A stretch of 64,000 nt of DNA, taken from Hungateiclostridiaceae bacterium UBA1305 (GTDB lineage: Bacteria > Bacillota > Clostridia > Acetivibrionales > DTU013). The notes beneath the pieces were generated by a model. The model did no database searches and was not told the DNA's origin. It saw only the letters and a list, made by a program, of their open reading frames with translations. The position numbers and the translations under genes were made by a program. The DNA is taken from NCBI GenBank assembly GCA_002307275.1, contig DBTX01000072.1:105637-169636 (forward strand). The letters are read 5' to 3'. Positions 23,901-31,956 of the stretch are shown piece after piece (the first letter of the stretch is position 1; every line of letters begins with the position of its first letter).

Positions 23901-26900
23901 ACGAGCAGGATACGTCTGACAGCGGAAAAGCTCTTTCCGATATCGATGTATTTGTAAATGGTCATAGTGTTTGGACGGATAAAGACGGTAAATTTAAAAT
24001 TGAAAGCAGTGATTTCGCAAGTAATGAATATCACAGCCTCATTATAAACTATAAGGGTATCAACTATACAGGGCATGTTCAGACAAACTGTTTCCATCAT
24101 ATTACAATTGAAGAATACGACACGTTTGTCCCATACAACTTCACTGCCCATGATTCCGATGGCACTGCAGTCAACTTCGGATGCTTCGAAAACAGGGATA
24201 AAAATTACACCTTCAGATTTGAAGTGAACTCTACAAAGCCGGGTGTTTATGCGCAGAAGGCGATTGTCCGCATTTATTCCAAGGAAGGTGTGCAAAGAGG
24301 CAGTAACCTTGAGGTGATTCCACAGAATGGGGTGTACTCCTTTGACTTCAACCCCGCCACACAGGGTGTTATAGCCGGGGACAGCATGACAGTGCAGCTT
24401 GTCGACCAGTATGGCATCTCCTATCTGGAGCATGATGCGGGCTTTACTTTTCTAAAATACCTGGATACCTTTTCTCTTCTATCCTCCTTCAAATCGCCAT
24501 TAAAGCCTGCTGTTGATATGCTGGGTAAAATTGATACGGCATTTGACCTTGGTCTTGCAGGCAAAGCAGATAAATATATGGACAAAAGCAGTGCAGATGA
24601 TTGGTATATACGCTTTGGCTTCAGCAAGGAATGGGAAAAAAGTCTTTCCGACGGCAGCAAGGTTGAGGATGATTCCGGGGATAAGGCTGAAGATAAACTG
24701 AAAGATACTGCAAGCGAAGATGCCGACAACGAAGATAAAGTGGAAGAAACGGCGGATGAAGCTATTGACGGGAGCAATGGGGAAAAGAAGAGCGCAAGCA
24801 TGACAACAGATATGAAGCTTGGCATTTCAACCGCTCTTTATCTTCATATGACGATCAACAGGGACCATCAATCTGATCAATATGGGCAGGCTTACTTCAA
24901 GGAAATGATTATGTCAGTAACCCTTACAGGAGGGTATCATAAGAAGATTGAGAGAATGACCCCTATCGGTGTTACTGTATTTGTGGATTTCGGGTTGGAC
25001 CTTGACAGCTCTATTACGGGAATAATGGTCATCGAACAGTATGACAATAAGAAATTTTATTTTGATGATAAAGGGCAGATAGATTTTTCAAGTGCCGACA
25101 GTGATGACCCGAACAGGGATTTTACTATATACGGCAAGCTTATTGTCAAACCAAACTTTTCGATAACGGCCGGTGGAGAAATAGGCGGCGCGACATTGTC
25201 AGTTACCGGTTCGGCTAAATTTGACCTTAATTTCACAACTTCCGGGTCAGGCAACGGAAAGGTCACATTTGATGCTACAACTACCCTTGATATACCAATA
25301 TTATTTCATTATGAATGGGAAATTGCCCAAAAATCGTGGAATTTGTTCAACTATGGGTTAACCTCGGACAGCCTCCTGGGCGATACCTCCTACCTCTACG
25401 AAGGCGCCGAAGATTATCAGATCATGTCAAGGGATTATTTAAATAACCGCAGAGGGTGGCAGGAGGGTAAAACGGGTCTTCTGTCAGGAGCAAAGACAAC
25501 CGGTGCAGGTATCCTCAATGAGCAGGTTTTGCAAACCGGAGTGTATCCATATCCGTATACGCTTCTTGCTACAATTGGAGAAAACCAACAGTTGCTGGTC
25601 TTCCTGGATGATGATGTAAATCAGGATGAAAGAAACAGGACCCAATTATTTTATTCAATCTATAACGGAACCTCCTGGAGCACACCACAGAAGGTTGACG
25701 GAGATGATACGCCGGATGGACTCCCCTGCCTGTACGATATGGGCGATAAAGTGCTTGTTGCCTGGTCCAGCTCGGTTTCGCCCGTTCACAGTGAAGATAC
25801 AGTCATGGAAGCAATGAATAACCGCGACATCAAGGCAAGGTTTTTTGACAAGACAGGCAAAACCTTTGGGGAAGTACAGGAGGTAACCCACGAAACAAAG
25901 GAAGACACCTATTCGGATTCGGAACCGTACATTGCCTATAATAAGGATGATGCAGGCAAGGAAAATCTGATGATCGTCTACAAGAAAAACGAATACGGGG
26001 CAACGGGGAGTTCTGAGGACAAGGATGCGGTTGTAGGCGATATCATCAATCCTTCTTATTCCACGCTGGCTTACCGCTTCTATGACTTTGACAGCAATAC
26101 CTGGGATGTGGGCGGGGATAAGCTGGATGGCTATTACGGCCAGGGATTTATTGATGTGACCGACTATGTGGGGGTTGATGAAAGCAATATCCTGATAACG
26201 GGAGATGACCTTTGGGATGGTTATTGGTCCGGGGTACCGAGCACAAGCGAGGTAGCTTTGAAGTACCTGCCCGGCAACGACCCGCTTATTGTAGACAGTA
26301 ACGCGGTCGGATACAAGGATTATGCAATCCTTGCCTATGTCCTGGATATGGATGGAAACATCGGGACAACAGATGACAGGGAGATGTTCATCCAGCTGTA
26401 CAGCTTTAAAGATAAAGTATTCTACACACCCATCCGTTGTACCGACGACATCACAGGACAATATGATCTGGAGTTTTCACAGGCAAATGATACCCTCTAT
26501 TTATACTATATATCCGATGGCGACATCATGGCCATGGACATCGGGCATCTTTTGAAGAATGGCTTGCTGGAATATGATATTGACGGTAAACCGGAGTTTG
26601 TACTGAATAAATCAAAAGACGCGTACAGTAAACCCCAAACGGTGGTTCGCCACAGATATGACACCAGTACCGACGCACTTGGCAATGAAACAAGAGAAAA
26701 CGAGATGCCTGTAGATGAATTTATGGTTAAGGCGGATGAAGCGAATACATATATCATGTGGGGTGAAAACGACATAACCTGCAAAGATGGAGTTGAACCT
26801 GACTCGGATGCGGCGGCCCTCCCTGAAAACCAATACCGTGAGCATCATATCTATGCGGCACGGCAGACCATCGGCAATGTTACGTCGACACAGCTTTATG

Positions 26901-29548
26901 AGCAGGACGGCGTTACCCCGCTGACATATCCTGCAGTCGATGACGACGGAGATGCAATTGATTATGCGCATTTCAGGGATATCAACAATGAAGTCGGCAA
27001 GGCAAATGCGGGCGACCCGGTTGTTCTTATTGGACGCCCGACTGAGTGGTCGGATCCGGTAAAGCTTACAGAAGGTGAAGGTGCAAACTACAATGACCTG
27101 GATTTTGAAATCCTGCCGGATGGAAACTTGAGAGCTGTCTTTGTAAAAGGATTTTCGGAGGTTACGGATGTGGCGGGAACGCTAATGTCTGTGGAAAACG
27201 TCAACCACCGCAGCCTTATGACCGCAGATTTTGATGTGAGCGTAAAGAAAGCGGAAGTTGAGCTCGAACAGGTTTCAATGCCGAAGCCAAAAGAAACCGT
27301 ACCTGTCGAATTCAATATACACAATCTGAGCTTAAGTGCATTGGATGATGTTACTGCAGAGGTTTACCAGATATCCGGCGGTGTGTCTGTAAAGGTGGCC
27401 GAAGAAGCGCTTCGCTTAAGAGGCGGCGAAACAATCGATATGCCGCTGCTGTGGCAGGCGCCCGAAAACCTTGAAAATACGAAGCTTCAGGTGGTGGTCA
27501 GGAGTGGCGGCGAAACGCTGTGCAGTACAGAGCAGAGCATGATTGCCGGGAGCATTGTTGATGTCAGGGATGCATGGACTGAATATAAAGGCAGGAACAG
27601 GGTGAAAATATCGGGAACGGCAGTGAACAACGGCAATGTCGGCACGACCGCTGCGGAGATTCTGGCAGAGGTTTCAGGAAAAACGATTGGCTCCATTAAC
27701 GTTGGCAGCCTGGATGTGGATGAGACGAGAAGGTTTGAATTCTATGCCGATATACAGCCCGGAATGTTTGAAAATACCATACAGGAGGATGGCTCCGTAA
27801 ACGCAGTGATGGAAGTGGCGGTACATTCACCGGACGGAACCGGTATGGCGCTTACTTGTGATCGCTATGCCAGCGCACAGGACATCAATACAATAAACAA
27901 TATCAAAAGTTTTGGGCTTAAGAACGGCAGTACTGCAATTCAAGGCAGTGTAACTCTGAAAAAGGGCGGCACAATGAATATTAAGCCCTATCTGACCTAC
28001 ACGGACGATACTTTGCCAAAACCCCGGCTTGTCTATGCTTCAAGCAACGTAGAAGTAGCGGATTTCAGCGGGGGTTCACTGATCGGAAAGAAGGACGGTA
28101 CGGCTACAATCACAGCCTATGTTGTTCCTCAGAAAAGTGAACTCATTTTATCACAAAGTACATTTGAAAAAGTCGATAATCTGGAAACGTTACCTGAAGC
28201 GGCAGTAAAAATGAAGAGCTTTGTTGTGAATGTCGGCAAAAAATCCGGTGGCGAAACAAACAGTTCTATTGGATTAAATCCGACAGTACCAAATACCGAA
28301 GCAACTGCAGCGGGCAATACCATAACCAATAACAACACCATAACCATAACGACAATGGTTAAAACGACTGCAGACACCTCAGGCAAGGCGACAGCAGCTG
28401 TAACTGCGGCACAGATAAATGAGGCTGCCGGCAGGGCGGCGGAAGAATCGGCAAAGCAGGGACAGACTGCTGCCATTAATATTAAGGTAGAAGCGCCTGC
28501 AAATGCCAAAACAGTTGAAACCAACATTCCAACCGCAGCTGTAAATAAGATCGTAAATAGCGGAATCGAAGCGCTGTCGATATCGTCTCCTATAGCAAAC
28601 ATCACTTTCAGCAATACGGCACTCACCTCAATACTCACTCAAGCTGGAGATAATATGAGATTTACGGCCTCCGTGGTGGATACTTCCGCTCTTCCAGCCG
28701 AAGTGCAGCGGACCGTGGGTGAAAGGCCGGTATTTGATTTCAGCGTAACCAGCGGAGACAAGACCATATCGAGATTTGGCCGACAGGTAACCGTATCGGT
28801 GCCGTATACCCCCAAAGCCGGTGAAGACAGGAATGCAATTGTCATCTATTATATCAATGACGAAGGCAAACTGGAGATTGTCAGCAACTGCGCATATGAT
28901 GCCGAAACCGGTATGGTTACCTTCAAAACCGATCATTTCTCCAAATATGCAATAGGATATAATAAAGTGAGCTTCAAGGATGTTGCTGTAAAGTCCTGGT
29001 ATAGTAATGCGGTTGGCTTTATAGCCGCAAGGGGTATTACCACAGGCACGGGCGACGGCAGGTACAGCCCTGAAGAAGGTTTGACCAGAGGTCAGTTCCT
29101 CGTCATGGCCATGAAAGCTTATGGCATGGCACCCGACGGGAACCCGGCAGACAACTTCACTGATGCAGGCAGTACCTATTATACAGGCTACCTGGCTGCG
29201 GCAAAGCGTCTGGGTATCTCTGCTGGTGCAGGTGATAACAGGTATGCGCCGGACAAGGAAATCACCAGGCAGGAGATGTTCACCCTTTTATATAACGTCT
29301 TAAAGCTCCGTGGCGAACTGCCAAGGGGTGCATCAGGTAAATCACTGACAACTTTCCATGATTCTGACCAGATCGCATCCTGGGCGAAGGAGGCCATAAA
29401 GCTGCTTACCATCACTGGAACCGTAAGTGGCAGCAACGGCAGGCTCAGTCCAAAAGATACGACTACCAGGGCGCAGATGGCTCAGGTGCTGTATAACTTA
29501 TTGAGAAAATTGGGCGCGGACGCGCAATACGCGCCCCCTGCAGAATAA
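20933..29548 (+). CDS. Giant SLH-anchored surface protein with Calx-beta-like repeats
   Basis: The ATG at 20933 (GGAGG upstream) gives 2,871 aa. A signal peptide is evident (MNKMRVLSFILAILMVFS to VFAEA). Two Calx-beta-like repeats follow near residues 60-380 (AIIRKGGTAGKASVTLKAID; EVTVRRTAGLQRYGIIQV). Further on are a possible EF-hand-like loop DTNGDGQIDD near residue 925, an acidic low-complexity linker near 1245-1285, a long beta-rich region resembling repeat surface adhesins, and Ala/Thr-rich sequence near 2455-2530. The last about 200 residues hold three S-layer homology domains (VSFKDVAVKSWYSNAVGFIA; DNFTDAGSTYYTGYLAAAKR; TFHDSDQIASWAKEAIKLL), which bind pyruvylated cell-wall polymer. 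It is a secreted, wall-attached protein and the likely target of the adjacent two-component system. Ligand unknown. Confidence 0.9.
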   Translation: MNKMRVLSFILAILMVFSIMPIPVFAEASSEQQQKEQLLKEELRKAADETQYPNGLFDLQTARMNTSENLPMVEFAIIRKGGTAGKASVTLKAIDVTAKYGEDYTISVQKGLISQTLAESPDSKSLIESFEGIDHVQSDAENISGTTAASLEYTATSSTTADGLEYEELPASQQKESSGLRAARDAFTGKTSERPNWRQMDQETKDSTLKSYNETYEAMPGVTHTFDFEDGEYIKKIRFNTLDDSISEDEEQVVFALLSPVGGTLGDAYNGFMNIEDNEEKENVQFEMAEEEITADRIAGCAEVTVRRTAGLQRYGIIQVGTAALTAQPDIDYKPVTTELQFVPGQETQKVKIPLIEGGNGEELQFLVKLDPESPNLSTGGKDQTMVTIEASPRYLMTPMDGSAQMLSMAEPLLNSAGMTTEEYNGKTYHVKTLTADDIAGGDYKVENGKAHMRLSSGLKTLNFNQELSLAEFIQFQWSSVIDSTISSFTSFMSIGPAGSSYLLKKSGKFGATNTTYTLSDKDRNKSNIYFGVQGVSLSGKGADLSLGDVKLYYSTYNIMLKDLSDGGNPDADIMPQIWTTPTTSEPAVKTALHIGALAFVNDSGTSTKTYAVNEIVSLVPKFTNSKLDSSKVYLWGYKIERLGGHPEKPYYYVTGDQLDISKLRAGTLKDKDGAVIPLSQVLMKNDTIVLLPVFKARNAYVQINFNTQKGGMAKNSFSNGQTIKIGMLDTVKFNAFAYANYAVSGYASGHTNNVYYHILKATANKKSVMYVYTYDSAAIPTNDRERELNEKDVAYGNEIINDSKNSSQFTPIDSININSGIPNELELTPQKTYSRLTVQYGIPVLTVKADPAKSGEGSDNERGSVAYFPKEGTAQTGNSSSPMAVSPIERNSTYTISGIPEKGYRVLWKDWSGDTNGDGQIDDKEYSSISEYDSLFDRNVVYGDFYTYAANYDNPLIYYTFEPQTTGSSIGSVWGEVYLKGRSILGDMDEQDTSDSGKALSDIDVFVNGHSVWTDKDGKFKIESSDFASNEYHSLIINYKGINYTGHVQTNCFHHITIEEYDTFVPYNFTAHDSDGTAVNFGCFENRDKNYTFRFEVNSTKPGVYAQKAIVRIYSKEGVQRGSNLEVIPQNGVYSFDFNPATQGVIAGDSMTVQLVDQYGISYLEHDAGFTFLKYLDTFSLLSSFKSPLKPAVDMLGKIDTAFDLGLAGKADKYMDKSSADDWYIRFGFSKEWEKSLSDGSKVEDDSGDKAEDKLKDTASEDADNEDKVEETADEAIDGSNGEKKSASMTTDMKLGISTALYLHMTINRDHQSDQYGQAYFKEMIMSVTLTGGYHKKIERMTPIGVTVFVDFGLDLDSSITGIMVIEQYDNKKFYFDDKGQIDFSSADSDDPNRDFTIYGKLIVKPNFSITAGGEIGGATLSVTGSAKFDLNFTTSGSGNGKVTFDATTTLDIPILFHYEWEIAQKSWNLFNYGLTSDSLLGDTSYLYEGAEDYQIMSRDYLNNRRGWQEGKTGLLSGAKTTGAGILNEQVLQTGVYPYPYTLLATIGENQQLLVFLDDDVNQDERNRTQLFYSIYNGTSWSTPQKVDGDDTPDGLPCLYDMGDKVLVAWSSSVSPVHSEDTVMEAMNNRDIKARFFDKTGKTFGEVQEVTHETKEDTYSDSEPYIAYNKDDAGKENLMIVYKKNEYGATGSSEDKDAVVGDIINPSYSTLAYRFYDFDSNTWDVGGDKLDGYYGQGFIDVTDYVGVDESNILITGDDLWDGYWSGVPSTSEVALKYLPGNDPLIVDSNAVGYKDYAILAYVLDMDGNIGTTDDREMFIQLYSFKDKVFYTPIRCTDDITGQYDLEFSQANDTLYLYYISDGDIMAMDIGHLLKNGLLEYDIDGKPEFVLNKSKDAYSKPQTVVRHRYDTSTDALGNETRENEMPVDEFMVKADEANTYIMWGENDITCKDGVEPDSDAAALPENQYREHHIYAARQTIGNVTSTQLYEQDGVTPLTYPAVDDDGDAIDYAHFRDINNEVGKANAGDPVVLIGRPTEWSDPVKLTEGEGANYNDLDFEILPDGNLRAVFVKGFSEVTDVAGTLMSVENVNHRSLMTADFDVSVKKAEVELEQVSMPKPKETVPVEFNIHNLSLSALDDVTAEVYQISGGVSVKVAEEALRLRGGETIDMPLLWQAPENLENTKLQVVVRSGGETLCSTEQSMIAGSIVDVRDAWTEYKGRNRVKISGTAVNNGNVGTTAAEILAEVSGKTIGSINVGSLDVDETRRFEFYADIQPGMFENTIQEDGSVNAVMEVAVHSPDGTGMALTCDRYASAQDINTINNIKSFGLKNGSTAIQGSVTLKKGGTMNIKPYLTYTDDTLPKPRLVYASSNVEVADFSGGSLIGKKDGTATITAYVVPQKSELILSQSTFEKVDNLETLPEAAVKMKSFVVNVGKKSGGETNSSIGLNPTVPNTEATAAGNTITNNNTITITTMVKTTADTSGKATAAVTAAQINEAAGRAAEESAKQGQTAAINIKVEAPANAKTVETNIPTAAVNKIVNSGIEALSISSPIANITFSNTALTSILTQAGDNMRFTASVVDTSALPAEVQRTVGERPVFDFSVTSGDKTISRFGRQVTVSVPYTPKAGEDRNAIVIYYINDEGKLEIVSNCAYDAETGMVTFKTDHFSKYAIGYNKVSFKDVAVKSWYSNAVGFIAARGITTGTGDGRYSPEEGLTRGQFLVMAMKAYGMAPDGNPADNFTDAGSTYYTGYLAAAKRLGISAGAGDNRYAPDKEITRQEMFTLLYNVLKLRGELPRGASGKSLTTFHDSDQIASWAKEAIKLLTITGTVSGSNGRLSPKDTTTRAQMAQVLYNLLRKLGADAQYAPPAE

Positions 29549-29617
29549 CTGTGCCTGGCGCACCTTTTCTAATAGGTGAAACTTCTGAATAGTAACTATA
29601 AACTGGGATGGATATGA

Positions 29618-29704
29618 ATGCAAAGTCTCAGAACCCTTGACAGGCATCCCGAACTTGATAGCAGAGTGAAGGATTTTCAAGGCCTGCAGCAAATACTTCT
29701 ATAG
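29618..29704 (+). pseudogene. Second copy of the HAD gene 3' end
   Basis: From 29639 the frame encodes DRHPELDSRVKDFQGLQQIL before TAG, matching the HAD C-terminus DRHPELDSRVKDFHGLRKIL. At DNA level 56 of 66 bases agree. The sequence before it (from the ATG at 29618) does not resemble the HAD gene. No ribosome binding site is seen, so it is a fragment. The 29549-29617 interval holds nothing else except a shorter echo of the TAGGTGAAA end. Confidence 0.8.
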
Positions 29705-29719
29705 GTGAAATATTACAGA

Positions 29720-29757
29720 AAGCCGAAAGAATGATTATAATTATTCTTTCGGCTTGA
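29720..29757 (+). terminator. Hairpin after the HAD 3'-end copy
   Basis: AAGCCGAAAGAAT (29720-29732) and ATTCTTTCGGCTT (29743-29755) pair perfectly. There is no long T run, so this may be a weak terminator or a boundary structure of the repeated segment. Confidence 0.6.
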
Positions 29758-29783
29758 CTGGAAGAAGATAGATGATTTATAAT
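29754..29783 (+). promoter_or_regulatory. Predicted promoter of the CD3324-gene leader
   Basis: TTGACT (29754-29759) and TATAAT (29778-29783) are 18 bp apart. Transcription would start near 29790, about 320 bases before the next substantial gene. Confidence 0.6.
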
Positions 29784-29828
29784 AAAGTTACTTATGAAAT
29801 ATATATTATGGCGAAAGGAGTTGTTTTG

Positions 29829-29870
29829 ATGTTGGTATTAATTAGTGCGTATGAGGTGGCTGCAGTATAA
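29829..29870 (+). CDS. Possible 13-residue leader peptide
   Basis: AAAGGAG nine bases upstream of an ATG opens MLVLISAYEVAAV followed by TAA. The good ribosome binding site and position inside a long leader ahead of a terminator hairpin suggest a leader ORF. The composition is not strikingly biased to one amino acid, so attenuation by a specific tRNA is not evident. It could equally be the stub of a decayed gene. Confidence 0.35.
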   Translation: MLVLISAYEVAAV

Positions 29871-30032
29871 TTGAATATTTGCCGCAAAATGGTTTCAAAT
29901 TCAAGCAGGCTTGATTCAAGCTTGGTTTGTGTTCATTTTTCGGCGCAACATTAGGATTAACCTTTAGCCCAAAAACATATTTACGGGAATTCAGGCATGG
30001 TATGGTTATCGTGCTTTTTTTATGCCCGTATC

Positions 30033-30073
30033 AACTCCACGAAGGTTCACTTCCTCGTGGAGTTTTTGTTTTT
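30033..30073 (+). terminator. Intrinsic terminator in the leader of the CD3324-family gene
   Basis: AACTCCACG (30033-30041) pairs with CGTGGAGTT (30056-30064), the stem continues inward with AGG/CCT, and TTTTTGTTTTT follows. It lies 37 bases before the gene start, so it either ends a short RNA or controls entry into the gene. The rest of 29871-30032 shows no other recognisable feature. Confidence 0.85.
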
Positions 30074-30109
30074 CGGAACAATCAACTATTATTATGGAGG
30101 CTTATAACA

Positions 30110-30394
30110 ATGAAATATATAAATGGTAAGGACATTTTGCCACAATCCCTTTTAGAACAGCTGCAGAGTTATGTACAGGGTGAGCTGCTCTATATACCAA
30201 GGCAGGAAAACAGCAGGGCAGGTTGGGGTGCTGTTAACGGTACAAGGCTTATGATCAGATCGCGCAATACGGAAATCTGCCGTATGTATGAGGATGGGGC
30301 TACAGTACAGGGATTGATGTCCCAGTATCACCTGTCAGAGGACAGTATCAGGAAAGTATTGAACAGCAGAAGCGTACTTCTGTTGGCAGAATAG
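30110..30394 (+). CDS. CD3324 family protein
   Basis: The 94-aa frame from the ATG at 30110 (ATGGAGG upstream) matches the CD3324 family: MKYINGKDILPQSLLEQLQS, then YVQGELLYIPRQ, then a C-terminal segment resembling an HTH (MYEDGATVQGLMSQYHLSED, SIRKVLNS). The family is common in Clostridia and is often compared with Mor-type transcription activators because of the final HTH. Regulation of transcription is likely but unproven. The open frame extends upstream to 29927, but the terminator hairpin and lack of family similarity there argue against the longer form. Confidence 0.85.
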   Translation: MKYINGKDILPQSLLEQLQSYVQGELLYIPRQENSRAGWGAVNGTRLMIRSRNTEICRMYEDGATVQGLMSQYHLSEDSIRKVLNSRSVLLLAE

Positions 30395-30429
30395 GACAGG
30401 CAGGCACTGAGGGTAATATAAGTTAAGAA

Positions 30430-30470
30430 CTGATGAACCTTTGCTGCATCAGGCCAAATACCGGCAAGGG
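30430..30470 (+). ncRNA. Candidate pseudoknotted leader element
   Basis: CTGATG (30430-30435) and CATCAG (30447-30452) form a hairpin whose loop contains CCTTTGC (30438-30444). That loop can pair with GCAAGGG (30464-30470) downstream, an H-type pseudoknot. A terminator begins 12 bases later and the aminotransferase gene follows. The order pseudoknot, terminator, gene is that of a small riboswitch. It matches no class I can recall, and no ligand can be assigned. Confidence 0.4.
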
Positions 30471-30482
30471 TGATCAATGAGC

Positions 30483-30530
30483 AAAAAGGCTAATATAAAC
30501 TGGTTTCGGAATCTGTATTATGCCTTTTTT
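30483..30530 (+). terminator. Terminator between the CD3324 gene and the aminotransferase
   Basis: AAAAAGGC (30483-30490) pairs with GCCTTTTT (30522-30529), extended inward by TAATA/TATTA, and followed by T-rich sequence. It either ends the CD3324 transcript or works with the pseudoknot upstream. Confidence 0.8.
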
Positions 30531-30598
30531 GCATAGGGGGTTGTACAACTCTCTCTATTCCTTTATATTTGAAGTATTAATAAAAAAAAGGATGATGC

Positions 30599-31435
30599 GT
30601 GTTGGACGACAATGCAGGTTCGTATTACATATTGAATGGTAATGTGGCAGAAGCTTCCGTGGCTGTTGAAGCTGACTTATCTTCAGGCAGATCGGCTTAT
30701 GAAGTAATCAGGGTAATAAGGGGGATCCCTCTTTTTTATCAGGATCATTATGATAGACTGGCAAGTACATTTATGACTATAGGAAAGCCTCTGGCTGCAG
30801 ATACCAACAGACTGAAGGAATATTTGAAAAAGCTGCTGGAAATGAACAAAAGCGATTTCTGTAATATAAAGGTAATTGTTTTTGAGAAAGATGGGTATCA
30901 GAATGTTCTTTCCTATATCAGTAAAAGTTATTACCCTTCCGAAGCAGAAGCTGACACAGGTGTCCGAACGGGAATTTTCAGACTGGAAAGAAGCAATCCG
31001 AATGCAAAGCTGCTGAACCGGGTGTACAAGGATGCTGTTAGCGCACAAATCAAAGAAGGCGGATATTTTGAGGTCTTACTGGTCGACAGCCATGAAAGAA
31101 TTACCGAAGGGAGCAGATCCAATGTATTCTTTGTCAGGAAGGACCGGATTTTAACTGCGCCCGGAGAACATGTATTAAAAGGAATTACCCGGAAGTATGT
31201 GCTTGAAGCCTGTAGGAATGCCGGTTACGAAACAGTGGAGGAATTTATTGAGACAGAAGGACTCTCCAATGTTGATGGAGCTTTTCTTTCGGGAACTTCC
31301 ATTAAAGTACTGCCGATTGCCTCTATTGACGAGATAGCGGTGCATTCTTCCGTCAACCCTGTTGTTACTGCAGTCCGCAGGGAATACGATTTATTACTGG
31401 AGAAATATATTGAAGCAAATGCTAAAATATGGTAA
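30599..31435 (+). CDS. Class IV aminotransferase (BCAT/DAAT/aminodeoxychorismate-lyase family)
   Basis: This 278-aa protein starts at a GTG (AAGGATGA upstream). It is a fold-type IV PLP enzyme: early SGRSAYEVIRVIRGIPLFYQDH, the PLP-lysine in LLNRVYKDAVSAQ near residue 146, the EGSRSNVFFVRKDRILTAP block and the C-terminal GAFLSGTSIKVLPI. Members include branched-chain and D-amino-acid aminotransferases and aminodeoxychorismate lyase (pabC); the sequence does not decide between them. A canonical IlvE is encoded at 55233-56303, so this one likely has another substrate. It is preceded by a structured leader and terminator. Confidence 0.87.
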   Translation: MLDDNAGSYYILNGNVAEASVAVEADLSSGRSAYEVIRVIRGIPLFYQDHYDRLASTFMTIGKPLAADTNRLKEYLKKLLEMNKSDFCNIKVIVFEKDGYQNVLSYISKSYYPSEAEADTGVRTGIFRLERSNPNAKLLNRVYKDAVSAQIKEGGYFEVLLVDSHERITEGSRSNVFFVRKDRILTAPGEHVLKGITRKYVLEACRNAGYETVEEFIETEGLSNVDGAFLSGTSIKVLPIASIDEIAVHSSVNPVVTAVRREYDLLLEKYIEANAKIW

Positions 31436-31487
31436 TATAATTCTGCTGCAAGGAATGATTTAATAATGCCTTGCAGCAGGTGATGCG

Positions 31488-31886
31488 GTGGAACAGAAAA
31501 AGTATGCCAGAAAGTATCTTCGTTTAAACCCGGATCATCCGATGTTTGGAACTGCAAGTATTGTGCAGGTAGGAGCAAAAAGGGTATATACGGGTTCTGC
31601 AAGAGTAAGAATACTTAATATAAGCCCAGGTGGTTTACGATTCGTATCTTCGTTGCGTTTGCCTGTTGATGACCGGGTTGTTCTCGAAATATGTTTTGAA
31701 ATCGATGATCTGGACTATTGTCTGAAGGGTTGTGTTGCGCACTCCATCGGCACGGAAGTCAGCGAATTTGAGTACGGCTTCCGTTTCCGCGAGCCGGATC
31801 AGAATCTTCGTGAGGCGTTGAAGAAACTGTTTAACAGGATGTATGTCATGTCAAACCGACATATTGTAATTTTTAGACTGAAATAA
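31488..31886 (+). CDS. PilZ domain protein (c-di-GMP effector)
   Basis: This 132-aa protein starts at GTG 31488. It carries the PilZ signature: RKYLR (RxxxR) near residues 8-12 and NISPGG (N/DxSxxG type) near residue 46, which together clamp a c-di-GMP dimer. There is no second domain, so it would act as a stand-alone adaptor. A GGDEF cyclase is encoded at 47679, giving a possible source of ligand. It lies 52 bases after the aminotransferase and just before the CIRCE element. Confidence 0.88.
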   Translation: MEQKKYARKYLRLNPDHPMFGTASIVQVGAKRVYTGSARVRILNISPGGLRFVSSLRLPVDDRVVLEICFEIDDLDYCLKGCVAHSIGTEVSEFEYGFRFREPDQNLREALKKLFNRMYVMSNRHIVIFRLK

Positions 31887-31922
31887 ATCGTGTACATAAT
31901 AAACTACATAATAAACTGAATG

Positions 31923-31949
31923 TTAGCACTCTCGTCATGTGAGTGCTAA
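31923..31949 (+). promoter_or_regulatory. CIRCE operator (HrcA binding site)
   Basis: TTAGCACTC, nine bases, then GAGTGCTAA is a perfect match to the CIRCE consensus. It lies 84 bases before the htpG start codon, just upstream of a TTGACA -35 box. HrcA represses through this site and is relieved by heat stress. Confidence 0.95.
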
Positions 31950-31956
31950 ATTTATC

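Larger units (their letters stand above)
18177..29638. mobile_element. Putative inserted block: sensor kinase, response regulator, giant SLH protein
   Basis: The block lies between the intact 3' end of the HAD gene and a second diverged copy of that end. It contains one coherent functional set and no integrase or transposase. The flanking copies are 56 of 66 bases identical and keep the reading frame to the stop codon. This fits integration at a gene 3' end, or a decayed tandem HAD paralogue beyond the block. Only the flanking repeat is observed; mobility is inference. Confidence 0.4.

Noticed and set aside
25655..26461. 268-aa minus-strand frame inside the giant surface gene
   Set aside because: It is the antisense shadow of a strongly coding plus-strand frame, with no ribosome binding site and no recognisable domain. 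The same applies to 23888-24433 and 28129-28638.
29927..30109. N-terminal extension of the CD3324-family gene
   Set aside because: It would include the terminator hairpin in coding sequence and has no family similarity; the ATG at 30110 has a strong ribosome binding site.
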